The notes: generated by a model not told the origin, from the sequence alone. A stretch of DNA of 38,192 nucleotides from Streptomyces apricus (GCF_008369065.1 NZ_VDFC01000043.1:160856-199047), one strand, 5' to 3'; positions 6,845 through 17,384 are shown, counted from the stretch's first letter. Numbers and translations are program-made.

Positions 6845-8254
6845 TCAGTGCTTGCGGCGGCGGCCGCTCCCGCCGCGCAGCGGCGTCCTCTGGCCGGACT
6901 GGGGCTGGGGCTGTGGCTGGGCCGGTGACGACTGGACGGGTGCGCTCCCGCCCGGGCGGTCCGCCGAGACCACGAGGGCCGCGAGAGCCGTCGTGACGGG
7001 CACCGAGGCGACCAGCCCGATCGACCCGACGAGCGTGCGCACGATCTCCTCGGCCACCAGTTCGCTGTTGGCCACCGTCCCCACGCTGCTCTGCGCGATC
7101 GAGAAGAGCAGCAGCAGGGGGAGCGCCGCGCCGGCGTAAGCCAGGACGAGCGTGTTGACGACGGACGCGATGTGGTCGCGTCCGATGCGGATGCCCGCCC
7201 GGTACAACCCCCGCCAGCCCATCGTGGGGTTGGCCTCGTGGAGCTCCCAGACCGCGGACGTCTGCGTCACCGTGACGTCGTCGAGCACGCCGAGCGAGCC
7301 GATGATGACCCCCGCGAGCAGCAGACCGCTCATGTCGATGGACGGGTAGAGCCCGTGGATCAGGCCGGTGTTGTCGTCGGTGTTGCCCGTCAGCGCGGCC
7401 CAGTCGATGAACAGCGAGCCGAGCAGCCCGATCAGCAGCAGGGACAGCAGGGTGCCCAGCACCGCGACCGAGGTGCGGGCGGAGAGACCGTGGCACATGT
7501 AGAGCGCGATCAGCATGATGGCACTTGCCCCGACCACCGCCACGACCAGCGGGTTCGACCCCTGCAGGATCGCGGGCAGGATGAAGAACGTCAGGATCAT
7601 GAAGCTGACGGCCAGCGCGATCAGCGCCATGACGCCGCGCATCCGGCCCACCACGACCACGGCGAGGGCGAAGATTCCGGCGAGCAGCACCATCGGGAGC
7701 TTGCGGTTCACGTCGGTGACCGAGTACTGCAACTCCTCGGGGGCGTCGGGCGCGTACGCCACGATCACCTCCTGGCCCTGCTTCAACTGCCGTGAGGAGT
7801 CCGGCTGGACGATCTCCGTGAAGGTGCGGCCCTTGTCCTTGCCGCTGTCGATCCGGACCGTCGCCTTCTTGCAGGTCCCCGAAGCCTGCTGCTGCGCGGA
7901 GGAGCCCTCGGCCGTCGAGGTGTCGCCGGTCGGGGTCCCGCCCGAGGCGTTCACGGACTTGCAGTCGACCTCGTCGACCTCGGTCACGGTGGCCTGCTGC
8001 GTCTGCCGGTCGAAACCCACACCCGTGCGCTCGTGTCCGGGAGCGCCGCCGGGCCAGAGCACCGCGAGACCGACCACGACCGCCGCGGCGAAGGGGATCA
8101 GGACCGCGGCGATGATCTTGCGCAGATGTGCGGAGACAGGCGCCGCGGGACCATGGCTGTGCGAGTGCCCGTGCCCACCGTCGGACGGTCCTTCGTGGCC
8201 GTGTCCGTGAGGCGGTCCGGACGGCGGAAGTGGGGGCTGTTGCGTCGTGGTCAC
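6845..8254 (-). CDS. YibE/F-family multi-pass membrane protein
   Basis: About 469 aa. A His/Gly-rich N-terminal cytoplasmic tail (GHGHEGPSDGGHGHSHSHG) precedes one membrane helix, then an extracytoplasmic domain of about 150 residues with at least two Cys, then about seven hydrophobic helices. The C-terminal half (NTDDNTGLIHGLYPSIDMSG, LGVLDDVTVTQ) is the conserved YibE/F core. Function of the family is unknown; the His-rich tail might bind metal (inference). GTG at 8254 is preferred because conserved-looking sequence begins there; another in-frame GTG is at 8287, and neither has a strong ribosome site. Convergent with ssgA and divergent from thiC. Confidence 0.82.
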   Translation of the reverse strand: MTTTQQPPLPPSGPPHGHGHEGPSDGGHGHSHSHGPAAPVSAHLRKIIAAVLIPFAAAVVVGLAVLWPGGAPGHERTGVGFDRQTQQATVTEVDEVDCKSVNASGGTPTGDTSTAEGSSAQQQASGTCKKATVRIDSGKDKGRTFTEIVQPDSSRQLKQGQEVIVAYAPDAPEELQYSVTDVNRKLPMVLLAGIFALAVVVVGRMRGVMALIALAVSFMILTFFILPAILQGSNPLVVAVVGASAIMLIALYMCHGLSARTSVAVLGTLLSLLLIGLLGSLFIDWAALTGNTDDNTGLIHGLYPSIDMSGLLLAGVIIGSLGVLDDVTVTQTSAVWELHEANPTMGWRGLYRAGIRIGRDHIASVVNTLVLAYAGAALPLLLLFSIAQSSVGTVANSELVAEEIVRTLVGSIGLVASVPVTTALAALVVSADRPGGSAPVQSSPAQPQPQPQSGQRTPLRGGSGRRRKH

Positions 8255-8332
8255 CGACCGATCATCGCAAGAACGGAAGGGGCCCACTGTTCACCGCGCC
8301 CATTGTGACGCTAGCGTGGAAGCACCTTTGCA

Positions 8333-10268
<1,936 letters not shown>

Positions 10269-10276
10269 ACCCGGCC

Positions 10277-10328
10277 CGCAGATAGGCCGGACGGGGTCCG
10301 TCGGCGGACCCCGTCCGGCCTATCTGCG
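10277..10328 (+). terminator. thiC terminator, 24-bp perfect stem
   Basis: Arms 10277-10300 and 10305-10328 are perfect complements with a TCGG loop, starting 8 nt after the thiC stop. There is no U-tract on the plus strand, but the stem is exceptionally long. Confidence 0.85.
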
Positions 10329-10336
10329 CGGGGCGC

Positions 10337-10370
10337 AAAAAAGATCGACGACGGGTTTCCGTCGTCGATC
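10337..10370 (-). terminator. Rho-independent terminator of the convergent membrane-protein gene
   Basis: GATCGACGACGG (10343-10354) and CCGTCGTCGATC (10359-10370) form a 12-bp stem with a 4-nt loop. Read on the minus strand it is followed by TTTTTTG (10336-10342), a classical U-tract that is rare in this GC-rich genome. Confidence 0.9.
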
Positions 10371-10391
10371 CGTTGTGCGGGGCTGCGTTCC

Positions 10392-11258
10392 TCACTCAGG
10401 AGCGTGCTCCGGTCCTCCGAAGTCCGGACTGCTGAAGTCCGGGCTTGAGTAGCTCGGACGGGGGCCCGCCTCCGGGCCGCCGTCGGGGCTGCTGAACCCC
10501 GGCCGGTTGTAGCCGAGCTGCGGGATCCGGCTGGTCGGCGCCGACGGTTTCGCACGGCCGAGGGCCGCGGCGCCCGGATCGGCGAGGGCCTCCCTGAGGA
10601 ACGGCATGATGCCGTGCTCCAGGAGCGCGTCGTGCCAGGCCTGCCTGGCACGTTCCACCTCCTCGCCCCGCTCGCCGTGCGCACCGGCCTGGAGCGAGCT
10701 GTCGCCGTTGCGCAGGGCGGTGAGCAGCAGACCGACCGCGGCCACCAGGATCGAGGCGGCGGTGATGGCGCCGAACACCCACCCGGTGGTGAGGAGGGTC
10801 TGCGCGATGCCCGGCTGGGGGTCGAGCATGCGCAGGACGTAGCCGACGAGCAGGAATATCACCGCGGCCGTGCCGGCCAGGACGGGAGCGAGCACCGCGA
10901 CGACCGCGGCGGCGCCGGCGCCTGCGGTCTCGGCGACCTCGCCCATGGTGGTGGCGAGCCCCACCGCGCTCGTCCCCGGATCCGTCGGGCTGGAGGATCC
11001 TTCGCGGACGGGAGGGGTGGACGGCGCCGGACGGCGCAGTTCCTCGCGGACCTTCACGTAGTGCTGGTACTCGGTCGCTGCGGCCGCCGTGATGAGGGCG
11101 GTGGCGTTCAACGCCATCGTGCGCAGCTGTTCGGTGTTGAGCCGCTGACCGACAGCGGCGAGTTCCGGGCGGTGTGGTGCGGAGCGCAGCGCCTCGTCGA
11201 GGATCCGCTCGTACGCGTGGCGGTCCTCGCTCAGCAGGTGCTGCGGAACGCTGTTCAT
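10392..11258 (-). CDS. Two-helix membrane protein of unknown function
   Basis: A 288-aa protein I do not recognise. An alpha-helical N-terminal domain (about 1-100, Ala/Leu/Glu-rich) is followed by a Pro/Ser linker, two strong membrane helices (AAAVVAVLAPVLAGTAAVIF and about 40 residues later ITAASILVAAVGLLLTAL) and a long soluble tail. The tail ends in degenerate Ser-Pro-Asp repeats (FSSPD, YSSPDFSSPDFGGPE). The ATG at 11258 is selected because GGGGG lies 6 nt upstream; an ATG two codons earlier would sit on that site. Terminated by a U-tract hairpin that faces thiC. Confidence 0.75.
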   Translation of the reverse strand: MNSVPQHLLSEDRHAYERILDEALRSAPHRPELAAVGQRLNTEQLRTMALNATALITAAAATEYQHYVKVREELRRPAPSTPPVREGSSSPTDPGTSAVGLATTMGEVAETAGAGAAAVVAVLAPVLAGTAAVIFLLVGYVLRMLDPQPGIAQTLLTTGWVFGAITAASILVAAVGLLLTALRNGDSSLQAGAHGERGEEVERARQAWHDALLEHGIMPFLREALADPGAAALGRAKPSAPTSRIPQLGYNRPGFSSPDGGPEAGPRPSYSSPDFSSPDFGGPEHAPE

Positions 11259-11398
11259 GTGCATCCCCCGATGCTCCGTAGGGCTTGGGGCTCGGCATGC
11301 TGACGAGCCGTCGGGCAGAAACGGAGGGGAGCCTGCTACGGATAAGCCGATGGTAGAGCGGCGAAGGCACAGGGTGACAGGGGGTTTCCAGAATTTGC

Positions 11399-11428
11399 CC
11401 CCGGACGCCACGTGTCCTTCATCCGGGG
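11399..11428 (-). terminator. Possible terminator after the phosphatase gene
   Basis: CCCCGGA (11399-11405) pairs with TCCGGGG (11422-11428) across a 16-nt loop, 20 nt beyond the phosphatase stop. The minus-strand read-out continues into GGCAAATTC; no U-tract. Confidence 0.4.
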
Positions 11429-11447
11429 ACGTGTGCCCCGTGAATGC

Positions 11448-12701
11448 TCAACCATCCAGCGGAAGTTGCTGGACCAGCAGTTTTCCGGCCATGGTCACGC
11501 CGCCGTCCATCGCGATGGCGAGTTTGTCGGCGTACACGTGCGGTTCCTCGACCACGGGGGCCGACGACTCCCCGCCGTCCTCCGAGCCGACGTCGCCCCG
11601 GAGGTACGGGATGGGGCTGTGGCCGTGGACGATGCGCGAACCGCCGTACGTCTCCAGCAGGGAGCGCGCCGCCTGCGCGCCGCCGTCGTCGCGGAACGCG
11701 AAGCGCTTGGTGAACTTGCGGAAGAGGTCCCAGCACTCGTCCGGGTCATTGCGGGTGAGCGCTTCCCGGATGGTGTCGTTGACCGCTTCGATGGAGTCGC
11801 CGTAGTCGAGGTAGGCGGTGGTGTCGGAGTGCACCAGGAGGTGCCCGTCCGCCAGTTCCATCGCGTCGAGGCGGGCCATCCACTGCAGATGGTGGTCCTG
11901 GAGGCGCTCCATGTCGGTCTTCTGGCCGCCGTTGAGCAGCCAGGCGGCCTGGAAGGTGGCGGTTCCGGCACCGGAGTTGACCGGGGTGTCCCCGAACCGC
12001 CTGGCGCCGAGCAGCAGTAGCTCGTGGTTGCCCAGCAGCGCCTTGCAGTAACCGCCGGCCGCGGCGGCCTCGGCCGACAGCCGCATCACGAGGTCGATGA
12101 CACCGATGCCGTCGGGGCCGCGGTCGGTGAAGTCACCGAGGAACCAGAGCCTGGAGGTCCCGGCCGCCCAGCGGCCCTCGGCGTCGATGAGCCCCTTCTC
12201 GCGCAGTGCGGCGAGGAGCTCGTCGAGGTACCCGTGCACGTCACCGACGACGTAGAGCGGCCCCGGGCCCTCGTCGGGCTGCACCGGCTGCGTGGCCTCG
12301 GGGTCGACCGTCACCTGAACCGTGTCACCGCGGTTGATGACCGGCAGATCGCGCTCCGTCGGCGTGTAGCCCTCCGGGACCTCGGCCGGGACGCGGCCCT
12401 CGTCGTGCGGCGGTCGACCCGCGTAGGTGCCCGGCTGGACGTACGGCTCGGCGGGCGCGGTGTACGGGTCCGCCGCCTGGTCGTACGGGTCTGCCGTCTG
12501 GTCGTACGGATCCGCGGGCCGGTCGTACGGCGCGGCGGCGTGGTCGTACGGGTCGCCGGGCCCGTCGTACGGCCCGGGCGGCTGCGGGTGAGGTCCGGGC
12601 GACTGCGCGTACGGACCGGCATCGTGGACGTACGCCGGCACGCGGAAGTCGCGCACCGTCGGCGTCCGCATCTCGGGTCCCTGACCGGCCCCCTGAGTCA
12701 T
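11448..12701 (-). CDS. PPP-type metallophosphatase with Pro/Tyr/Asp-repeat N-terminus
   Basis: A 417-aa protein. The catalytic domain carries the two-metal PPP/calcineurin-like motifs GDVHG (residues 153-157), GDFTDRG, LLGNHELL and, near the end, VHGHSP, so it probably removes phosphate from Ser/Thr proteins or small phospho-compounds. Residues about 44-90 are low-complexity repeats of the type PYDxxxD (PADPYDQTADPYDQAADPY), matching a roughly 21-bp tandem repeat in DNA at 12430-12580. ATG at 12701 has GGAGG 5 nt upstream. No membrane helix is visible. The repeat tail may be a disordered protein-binding arm (inference). Confidence 0.85.
   Translation of the reverse strand: MTQGAGQGPEMRTPTVRDFRVPAYVHDAGPYAQSPGPHPQPPGPYDGPGDPYDHAAAPYDRPADPYDQTADPYDQAADPYTAPAEPYVQPGTYAGRPPHDEGRVPAEVPEGYTPTERDLPVINRGDTVQVTVDPEATQPVQPDEGPGPLYVVGDVHGYLDELLAALREKGLIDAEGRWAAGTSRLWFLGDFTDRGPDGIGVIDLVMRLSAEAAAAGGYCKALLGNHELLLLGARRFGDTPVNSGAGTATFQAAWLLNGGQKTDMERLQDHHLQWMARLDAMELADGHLLVHSDTTAYLDYGDSIEAVNDTIREALTRNDPDECWDLFRKFTKRFAFRDDGGAQAARSLLETYGGSRIVHGHSPIPYLRGDVGSEDGGESSAPVVEEPHVYADKLAIAMDGGVTMAGKLLVQQLPLDG
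12430..12580. repeat. Degenerate 21-bp tandem repeat within the phosphatase gene
   Basis: The element GTCGTACGG followed by about 12 variable bases recurs about every 21 bp (for example near 12480, 12501, 12522, 12543 and 12564). It encodes PYDxxxD heptads on the minus strand. Units have diverged at degenerate positions, which suggests an old expansion under coding constraint. Confidence 0.7.
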
Positions 12702-12858
12702 CGACCCCTCCACCACCATCGCGCCGCATCTGCACCGCGTCGGACTGCCTGGTCGCAGCGGCCCGCGGTGTCGTCCGCCCATCATAGGAATGCGGATCGC
12801 GCCATGTGATGACCCAGGGGTGGTGAATCGGAGCGGAACCCCAGTTCACCGTGGTTTT

Positions 12859-12873
12859 CTCCCGAATTGGGAG
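12859..12873. terminator. Short hairpin after the LacI-type gene
   Basis: CTCCC (12859-12863) and GGGAG (12869-12873) around GAATT, about 20 nt past the LacI gene stop. A weak 5-bp stem. Confidence 0.3.
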
Positions 12874-12892
12874 GGCCTTTCCGCGTGGGAGG

Positions 12893-14005
12893 TCACCCCT
12901 CCTCCGGAGACCTCGGCGGACTGACGGTCGTCCGGGGCGGCCGTCGCTCGGAGGAGGTGCGCACGATCAGCTCCGTCGGTATCACCTGCTCGACCGGTTG
13001 GTCCGTTTCGATCCCCTCGATGGCGTCGATGAGGAGCTGCACCACGGCCGTGCCGATCCGGCGCGGTTTGAGCGAGAGCGTCGTGACGGGCGGTTCGGTG
13101 TTGGCGTAGACGGTGGACTCGCTGCAACAGACGAGCAGCAGGTCCTCCGGTACGCGTAGTCCGTAGCGCCGGGCCGCCGCGAGGAGGTCGGTGCCGTTCG
13201 GGTCGAAGAGCCCGTAGACGGCGTCGGGCCGGTCGGGCCGGGCGAGCAGCCGGTCGGCCGCGACGGCTCCCGCGCACGGATCGTGCGCGGGATAGGCCTC
13301 GTAGACCGGATCCTGGCCCACCCGCTCGCACCAGCGCAGGTACGCGGCTGTGGAGAGGTTCGTGTACGTGTCCGTGGTCGTCCCCGTCAGCAGCCCGATC
13401 CGGCGGGCCCCGGCGTCGGCCAGGTGGTCGAGGATGCCCAGGACCGCGGCCTCGTGGTCGTTGTCCACCCAGGCGGTCACCGGCAGGGAGCCGGCCGGGC
13501 GGCCGTCCGAGACCACCGGTAATCCCTGGCGGACCAGTTCGCTGACGACCGGGTCCTGGTCGGAGGGGTCGATGACGACCGTTCCGTCCAGGGCCACGTT
13601 CGACCACACGTCGTGGCGCGAGGTCGCGGGGAGGATGACCAGGGCGTAGCCCCGGGCGAGCGCGGCCGAGGTGGCGGCTCTGGCCATCTCCGCGAAGTAC
13701 GCGAACTCCGTGAAGGTGAAGGGTTCGTCCCCGTACGTCGTCACGGTCAGGCCGATGAGGCCGGACTTGCCGGTGCGGAGCGTCCGGGCCGCGGCGGAGG
13801 GGCGGTAGCCCAGCCGGTCGGCGACCTCGCGGACATGGCGTCTTGTGGCGTCCGGAAGCCGGCCCTTGCCGTTGAGGGCGTCGGAGACCGTCGTGATGGA
13901 GACTCCGGCGGCCGCGGCCACGTCTCTGATGCCCGCCCGGCCCGGCCGGCTTCCTCGGCGGGAGGTATCCGACCGGCTCACCTGGTGCTTCCCTGCTGCT
14001 GTCAT
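12893..14005 (-). CDS. LacI-family transcriptional regulator with a TTA codon
   Basis: A 370-aa repressor-type protein. The N-terminal HTH and hinge are clear (IRDVAAAAGVSITTVSDALNGKGRLPDATRRHV, from about residue 26, then GYRPSAAARTLRTGKSGLIGL) and a periplasmic-binding-protein-like sensor domain follows, so it should respond to a sugar or other small ligand. Leu162 is encoded by TTA (13520-13522 on the plus strand), making translation dependent on the bldA tRNA. The ATG at 14005 has no ribosome site; TACTAT lies 9 nt upstream and might be a -10 of a near-leaderless mRNA. A small ORF starts divergently. Resembles the regulator called RstP in S. coelicolor, from memory. Confidence 0.88.
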   Translation of the reverse strand: MTAAGKHQVSRSDTSRRGSRPGRAGIRDVAAAAGVSITTVSDALNGKGRLPDATRRHVREVADRLGYRPSAAARTLRTGKSGLIGLTVTTYGDEPFTFTEFAYFAEMARAATSAALARGYALVILPATSRHDVWSNVALDGTVVIDPSDQDPVVSELVRQGLPVVSDGRPAGSLPVTAWVDNDHEAAVLGILDHLADAGARRIGLLTGTTTDTYTNLSTAAYLRWCERVGQDPVYEAYPAHDPCAGAVAADRLLARPDRPDAVYGLFDPNGTDLLAAARRYGLRVPEDLLLVCCSESTVYANTEPPVTTLSLKPRRIGTAVVQLLIDAIEGIETDQPVEQVIPTELIVRTSSERRPPRTTVSPPRSPEEG

Positions 14006-14047
14006 GGCGAGCCGATAGTAGGGCTCATGCGGTGGGGTAGTGCGGAC

Positions 14048-14090
14048 GCATATGCACGCGTTGACAGGCACGTTTCTGCATGGTCATACA
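14048..14090 (+). promoter_or_regulatory. Divergent promoter/operator region upstream of the LacI gene
   Basis: A GCATATGC palindrome (14048-14055) is followed by a perfect TTGACA -35 box at 14061-14066. A weak -10 of the CATACA type lies about 18 nt later (14085-14090). It would drive plus-strand transcription into the small ORF at 14131. The palindrome is a candidate LacI-type operator. Confidence 0.45.
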
Positions 14091-14130
14091 TACTCAACTC
14101 CCTTGGAAAGCAAGGGCGTTGAAGGATTCA

Positions 14131-14292
14131 ATGGCAGTACGTCACTTGTCGGCGCGCATGAGCCTGCCAAATGAGCCATGTTTCGAAGAGGTCTCAACTC
14201 ACCTGCACGAGGGATGCGCGCCACGGCGTGAGCCACCGGCGCGGGCCCGGACGTGCGGCGCGCCCCCTCATTCGTACGCCTTCGTGCGGTGA
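14131..14292 (+). CDS. Possible small protein divergent from the LacI gene
   Basis: A 53-aa frame (MAVRHLSARMSLPNEPCFEE..., ending SYAFVR) whose ATG is preceded by GAAGGA at 4 nt spacing and by a TTGACA promoter box about 65 nt upstream. The first 30 residues have ordinary composition with codons less GC3-biased than neighbours; the second half is Arg/Pro-rich and may be non-coding. I do not recognise it. The rest of the gap (14006-14472) shows only the promoter region noted upstream and the ribosome site of the next gene. Confidence 0.35.
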   Translation: MAVRHLSARMSLPNEPCFEEVSTHLHEGCAPRREPPARARTCGAPPHSYAFVR

Positions 14293-14472
14293 TGCCGGGA
14301 GTGCGCACAGCGGATGGCCGGTTCCGGTGGGCTGGGCGCCGCCGACGGGCGGACGGGTCCCGGCGGGCAGGTCGGTCCCGGCCGTACGCAGCGGCGGCGA
14401 ATCCTCTTAAGGTGAGCAGTATTGGCAGCCGGCGGCGGTGACGAGCCGGAGACGGTCACGAGGAGGACTGCG

Positions 14473-15555
14473 GTGAGCGAGACGAGCCCGAAGCTGCGAG
14501 CCGAGCTGGAGGGTATCCCGACCTACAAGCCGGGCAAGCCCGCAGCGGCCGGGGACGGACCGGTGGCGTACAAGCTGTCCTCCAACGAGAACCCCTACCC
14601 GCCGCTGCCGGGCGTGCTGGAGAGCGTGGGCGCGGCGGCGGGGGCCTTCAACCGCTACCCCGACATGGCGTGCACCGGGCTGATGAACGAGCTGGCGGAC
14701 CGGTTCGGGGTGCCGCTCACGCACCTGGCCACCGGTACCGGCTCGGTCGGCGTGGCACAGCAGCTGGTGCAGGCGACCTCCGGACCGGGCGACGAGGTGA
14801 TGTACGCCTGGCGGTCCTTCGAGGCGTACCCGATCATCACGCGCATCAGCGGGGCGACCCCGGTCCAGGTGCCGCTGACGCCGGGGGACGTGCACGACCT
14901 CGACGCGATGGCCGACGCGCTCACCGACCGGACGCGGCTCGTCTTCGTCTGCAACCCCAACAACCCCACGGGCACCGCGGTGCGGCGGGCCGAGCTGGAA
15001 CGGTTCCTCGACCGGGTGCCCGGTGACGTCCTCGTGGTCCTCGACGAGGCGTACAAGGAGTTCGTGCGCGACGTCGAGGTACCGGACGGCGTCGAGCTCT
15101 ACCGGGAGCGGCCGAACGTCTGCGTGCTGCGGACGTTCTCCAAGGCGTACGGCCTGGCCGGGCTGCGGGTCGGCTTCGCGATCGCCCACGAGCCGGTGGC
15201 GGCGGCGCTGCGCAAGACGGCCGTGCCCTTCGGCGTGAGCCAGCTCGCCCAGGACGCGGCGGTCGCCTCGCTGCGCGCCGAGGACGCGCTGCTCGGGCGG
15301 GTCGGTTCGCTGGTGTGCGAGCGCACGCGGGTGGTCGATACGCTGCGCGGCCAGGGCTGGACGGTGCCGGACACCCAGGCGAACTTCGTGTGGCTGCGGC
15401 TCGGGGAGCGCACCGTCGACTTCGCCGCCGTGTGCGAGCAGGCCGGTGTCGTCGTGCGGCCCTTCGCGGGCGAGGGGGTCCGGGTGACGGTCGGCGAGAC
15501 CGAGGCGAACGACATCTTCCTCAAGACCGCGGAAGGCTTCCGCAAGGAGTTCTAG
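14473..15555 (+). CDS. pat: HisC/Pat-type aminotransferase (aromatic or histidinol-phosphate)
   Basis: A 360-aa fold-type I PLP aminotransferase. K224 in [14 protein letters not shown] is the PLP lysine; [34 protein letters not shown] and VLDEAYKEF are family motifs. The N-terminal [12 protein letters not shown] fits the actinobacterial phenylalanine/aromatic aminotransferase Pat better than the HisC of a his operon, and no his gene is nearby. It could also be a second HisC. GTG at 14473 is chosen because GAGGAGG sits 6 nt upstream; a TTG at 14422 is less likely. Ends at a U-rich hairpin terminator. Confidence 0.85.
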   Translation: MSETSPKLRAELEGIPTYKPGKPAAAGDGPVAYKLSSNENPYPPLPGVLESVGAAAGAFNRYPDMACTGLMNELADRFGVPLTHLATGTGSVGVAQQLVQATSGPGDEVMYAWRSFEAYPIITRISGATPVQVPLTPGDVHDLDAMADALTDRTRLVFVCNPNNPTGTAVRRAELERFLDRVPGDVLVVLDEAYKEFVRDVEVPDGVELYRERPNVCVLRTFSKAYGLAGLRVGFAIAHEPVAAALRKTAVPFGVSQLAQDAAVASLRAEDALLGRVGSLVCERTRVVDTLRGQGWTVPDTQANFVWLRLGERTVDFAAVCEQAGVVVRPFAGEGVRVTVGETEANDIFLKTAEGFRKEF

Positions 15556-15587
15556 CCGACGTGTGAGCTCTGCCTCACTGAGGGCCC

Positions 15588-15634
15588 AGGTCCCGGCGTC
15601 CCACGCTCCGTGGGGTGCCGGGACCTGTCGTTTT
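15588..15634 (+). terminator. Terminator of the aminotransferase gene
   Basis: A 17-bp stem (15588-15604 with 15610-15626, including two G-U pairs) closes a GCTCC loop and is followed by GTCGTTTTC. Located 33 nt after the stop. Confidence 0.85.
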
Positions 15635-15742
15635 CGGGGCGCGATCACGCCTCTCACCTGCAGTGATCCGCTGTCCTGAGGCCGGAGGGGCCGGCTGGAC
15701 GGCCAGGCACCCCCACCCCTCCACACTCGAACGGACATGCTG

Positions 15743-15775
15743 CATAATTGCTTGTGAATGTGAACGCATTCACAA
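15743..15775 (+). promoter_or_regulatory. cydA promoter with overlapping Rex operators
   Basis: CATAAT (15743-15748) is a good -10 box. Directly after it lies TTGTGAAT-N8-ATTCACAA (15752-15775). A second palindrome, TGTGAA-CGCA-TTCACA (15759-15774), shares the right arm and matches the Rex operator consensus TGTGAANNNNTTCACA. Rex is the NADH/NAD+-sensing repressor of cytochrome bd genes in Streptomyces, so this places cydA under redox control. Confidence 0.85.
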
Positions 15776-15858
15776 GAGGGTCCCAGTTGCTCCCGTGATG
15801 TCACCGACAAGCGGGACAAACTGCCGCTGTTTCTACGGCGACGTAAGGAGATGACGAC

Positions 15859-17364
15859 GTGGAACTGGCTCTGGCGCCGGAAACCGTCGCGCGATGGCAG
15901 TTCGGCATCACCACCGTCTACCACTTCCTCTTCGTCCCGCTCACGATCTCGCTCGCCGCGCTCACCGCGGGCCTGCAGACCGCCTGGGTGCGCACGGAGA
16001 AGGAGAAGTACCTCAGAGCCACCAAGTTCTGGGGCAAGCTCTTCCTGATCAACATCGCGATGGGCGTCGTCACGGGCATCGTGCAGGAGTTCCAGTTCGG
16101 CATGAACTGGTCCGACTACTCGCGTTTCGTCGGTGACGTCTTCGGTGCGCCGCTCGCCTTCGAGGCGCTGATCGCCTTCTTCTTCGAGTCCACCTTCATC
16201 GGGCTGTGGATCTTCGGCTGGGACAAGCTGCCGAAGAAGATCCACCTCGCCTGCATCTGGATGGTCTCGATCGGCACGCTGCTGTCGGCGTACTTCATCC
16301 TTGCCGCCAACTCCTGGATGCAGCACCCCGTCGGCTACCGGATCAACGAGGCGAAGGGCCGCGCCGAGCTCACCGACTTCTGGCTGGTCCTCACCCAGAA
16401 CACCGCGCTCAACCAGGTCTTCCACAGCTTCTCGGCGGCCTTCCTGACGGGCGGCGCCTTCATGGTCGGCATCGCCGCGTTCCACCTCATGCGCAAGAAG
16501 CACATCCCGGTGATGCGCACCTCGCTCCGGCTCGGCCTGGTCACCATGGCGGTCGGCGGCATGCTCACGGCGATCAGCGGGGACACCCTCGGCAAGGTCA
16601 TGTACGAGCAGCAGCCGATGAAGATGGCCGCGGCCGAGGCGCTGTGGGACGGCGAGAAGCCCGCGCCGTTCTCCGTGTTCGCCTACGGCGACGTGGACGA
16701 GGGGCACAACAAGGTGGCCCTGGAGATACCCGGGCTCCTGTCCTTCCTCGCCCACAGCGACTTCGACTCGTACGTGCCCGGCATCAACGACACCAACAAG
16801 GCCTCGCAGGAGAAGTTCGGCCCCGGCGACTACAAGCCCATCGTCCCCGTCGCCTACTGGGGCTTCCGCTGGATGATCGGCTTCGGGATGGCGTCCTTCT
16901 CCCTGGGCCTGCTGGGGCTCTGGCTCACCCGCAAGAAGTTCCTGCTGCCGGCCGCCCACCGGACGGGGGAGGACGAGGTACCGCACCTGGTCCTGCTGAA
17001 GCGGCCCCTCGGAGCGCGGCTCACCCGTCTGTACTGGCTCCTGGCGCTCTGGACGATGGCCTTCCCGCTGATCGCCAACTCCTGGGGCTGGATCTTCACC
17101 GAGATGGGCCGGCAGCCCTGGGTCGTCTACGGCGTGATGCAGACCCGCGACGCGGTCTCCCCCGGTGTGTCCCAGGGCGAGATGATCACCTCGCTGATCG
17201 TCCTCACGACGATCTACGCGATCCTCGCCGTCGTCGAGGTGAAGCTGCTCGCGAAGTACATCAAGGCCGGACCGCCCGAGCTCACCGAGGCCGACCTCAA
17301 CCCGCCCACCAAGATCGGTGGCGACCTCCGGGACGCCGACAAGCCGATGGCCTTCTCCTACTAG
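15859..17364 (+). CDS. cydA: Cytochrome bd quinol oxidase subunit I
   Basis: A 501-aa polytopic membrane protein that oxidises menaquinol and carries hemes b558, b595 and d. H22 in TVYHFLFVPLT is the expected N-terminal heme ligand; FQFGMNWSDYSRFVGDVFGAPLAFE, FFFESTFIGLW and GRQPWVVYGVMQT are CydA signatures. The Q-loop region looks short, as in Gram-positive CydA. GTG at 15859 follows AAGGAG by about 9 nt. First gene of cydA-cydB-cydDC behind the Rex operator, so expression should rise when NADH/NAD+ is high (oxygen limitation). Confidence 0.97.
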   Translation: MELALAPETVARWQFGITTVYHFLFVPLTISLAALTAGLQTAWVRTEKEKYLRATKFWGKLFLINIAMGVVTGIVQEFQFGMNWSDYSRFVGDVFGAPLAFEALIAFFFESTFIGLWIFGWDKLPKKIHLACIWMVSIGTLLSAYFILAANSWMQHPVGYRINEAKGRAELTDFWLVLTQNTALNQVFHSFSAAFLTGGAFMVGIAAFHLMRKKHIPVMRTSLRLGLVTMAVGGMLTAISGDTLGKVMYEQQPMKMAAAEALWDGEKPAPFSVFAYGDVDEGHNKVALEIPGLLSFLAHSDFDSYVPGINDTNKASQEKFGPGDYKPIVPVAYWGFRWMIGFGMASFSLGLLGLWLTRKKFLLPAAHRTGEDEVPHLVLLKRPLGARLTRLYWLLALWTMAFPLIANSWGWIFTEMGRQPWVVYGVMQTRDAVSPGVSQGEMITSLIVLTTIYAILAVVEVKLLAKYIKAGPPELTEADLNPPTKIGGDLRDADKPMAFSY

Positions 17365-17384
17365 GCCGAGGGAGCTGCTGAGTC

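Noticed and set aside
14407-16986. 859-codon minus-strand ORF over the aminotransferase and cydA
   Set aside because: Antisense shadow produced by high GC; the plus-strand genes have full motif support.
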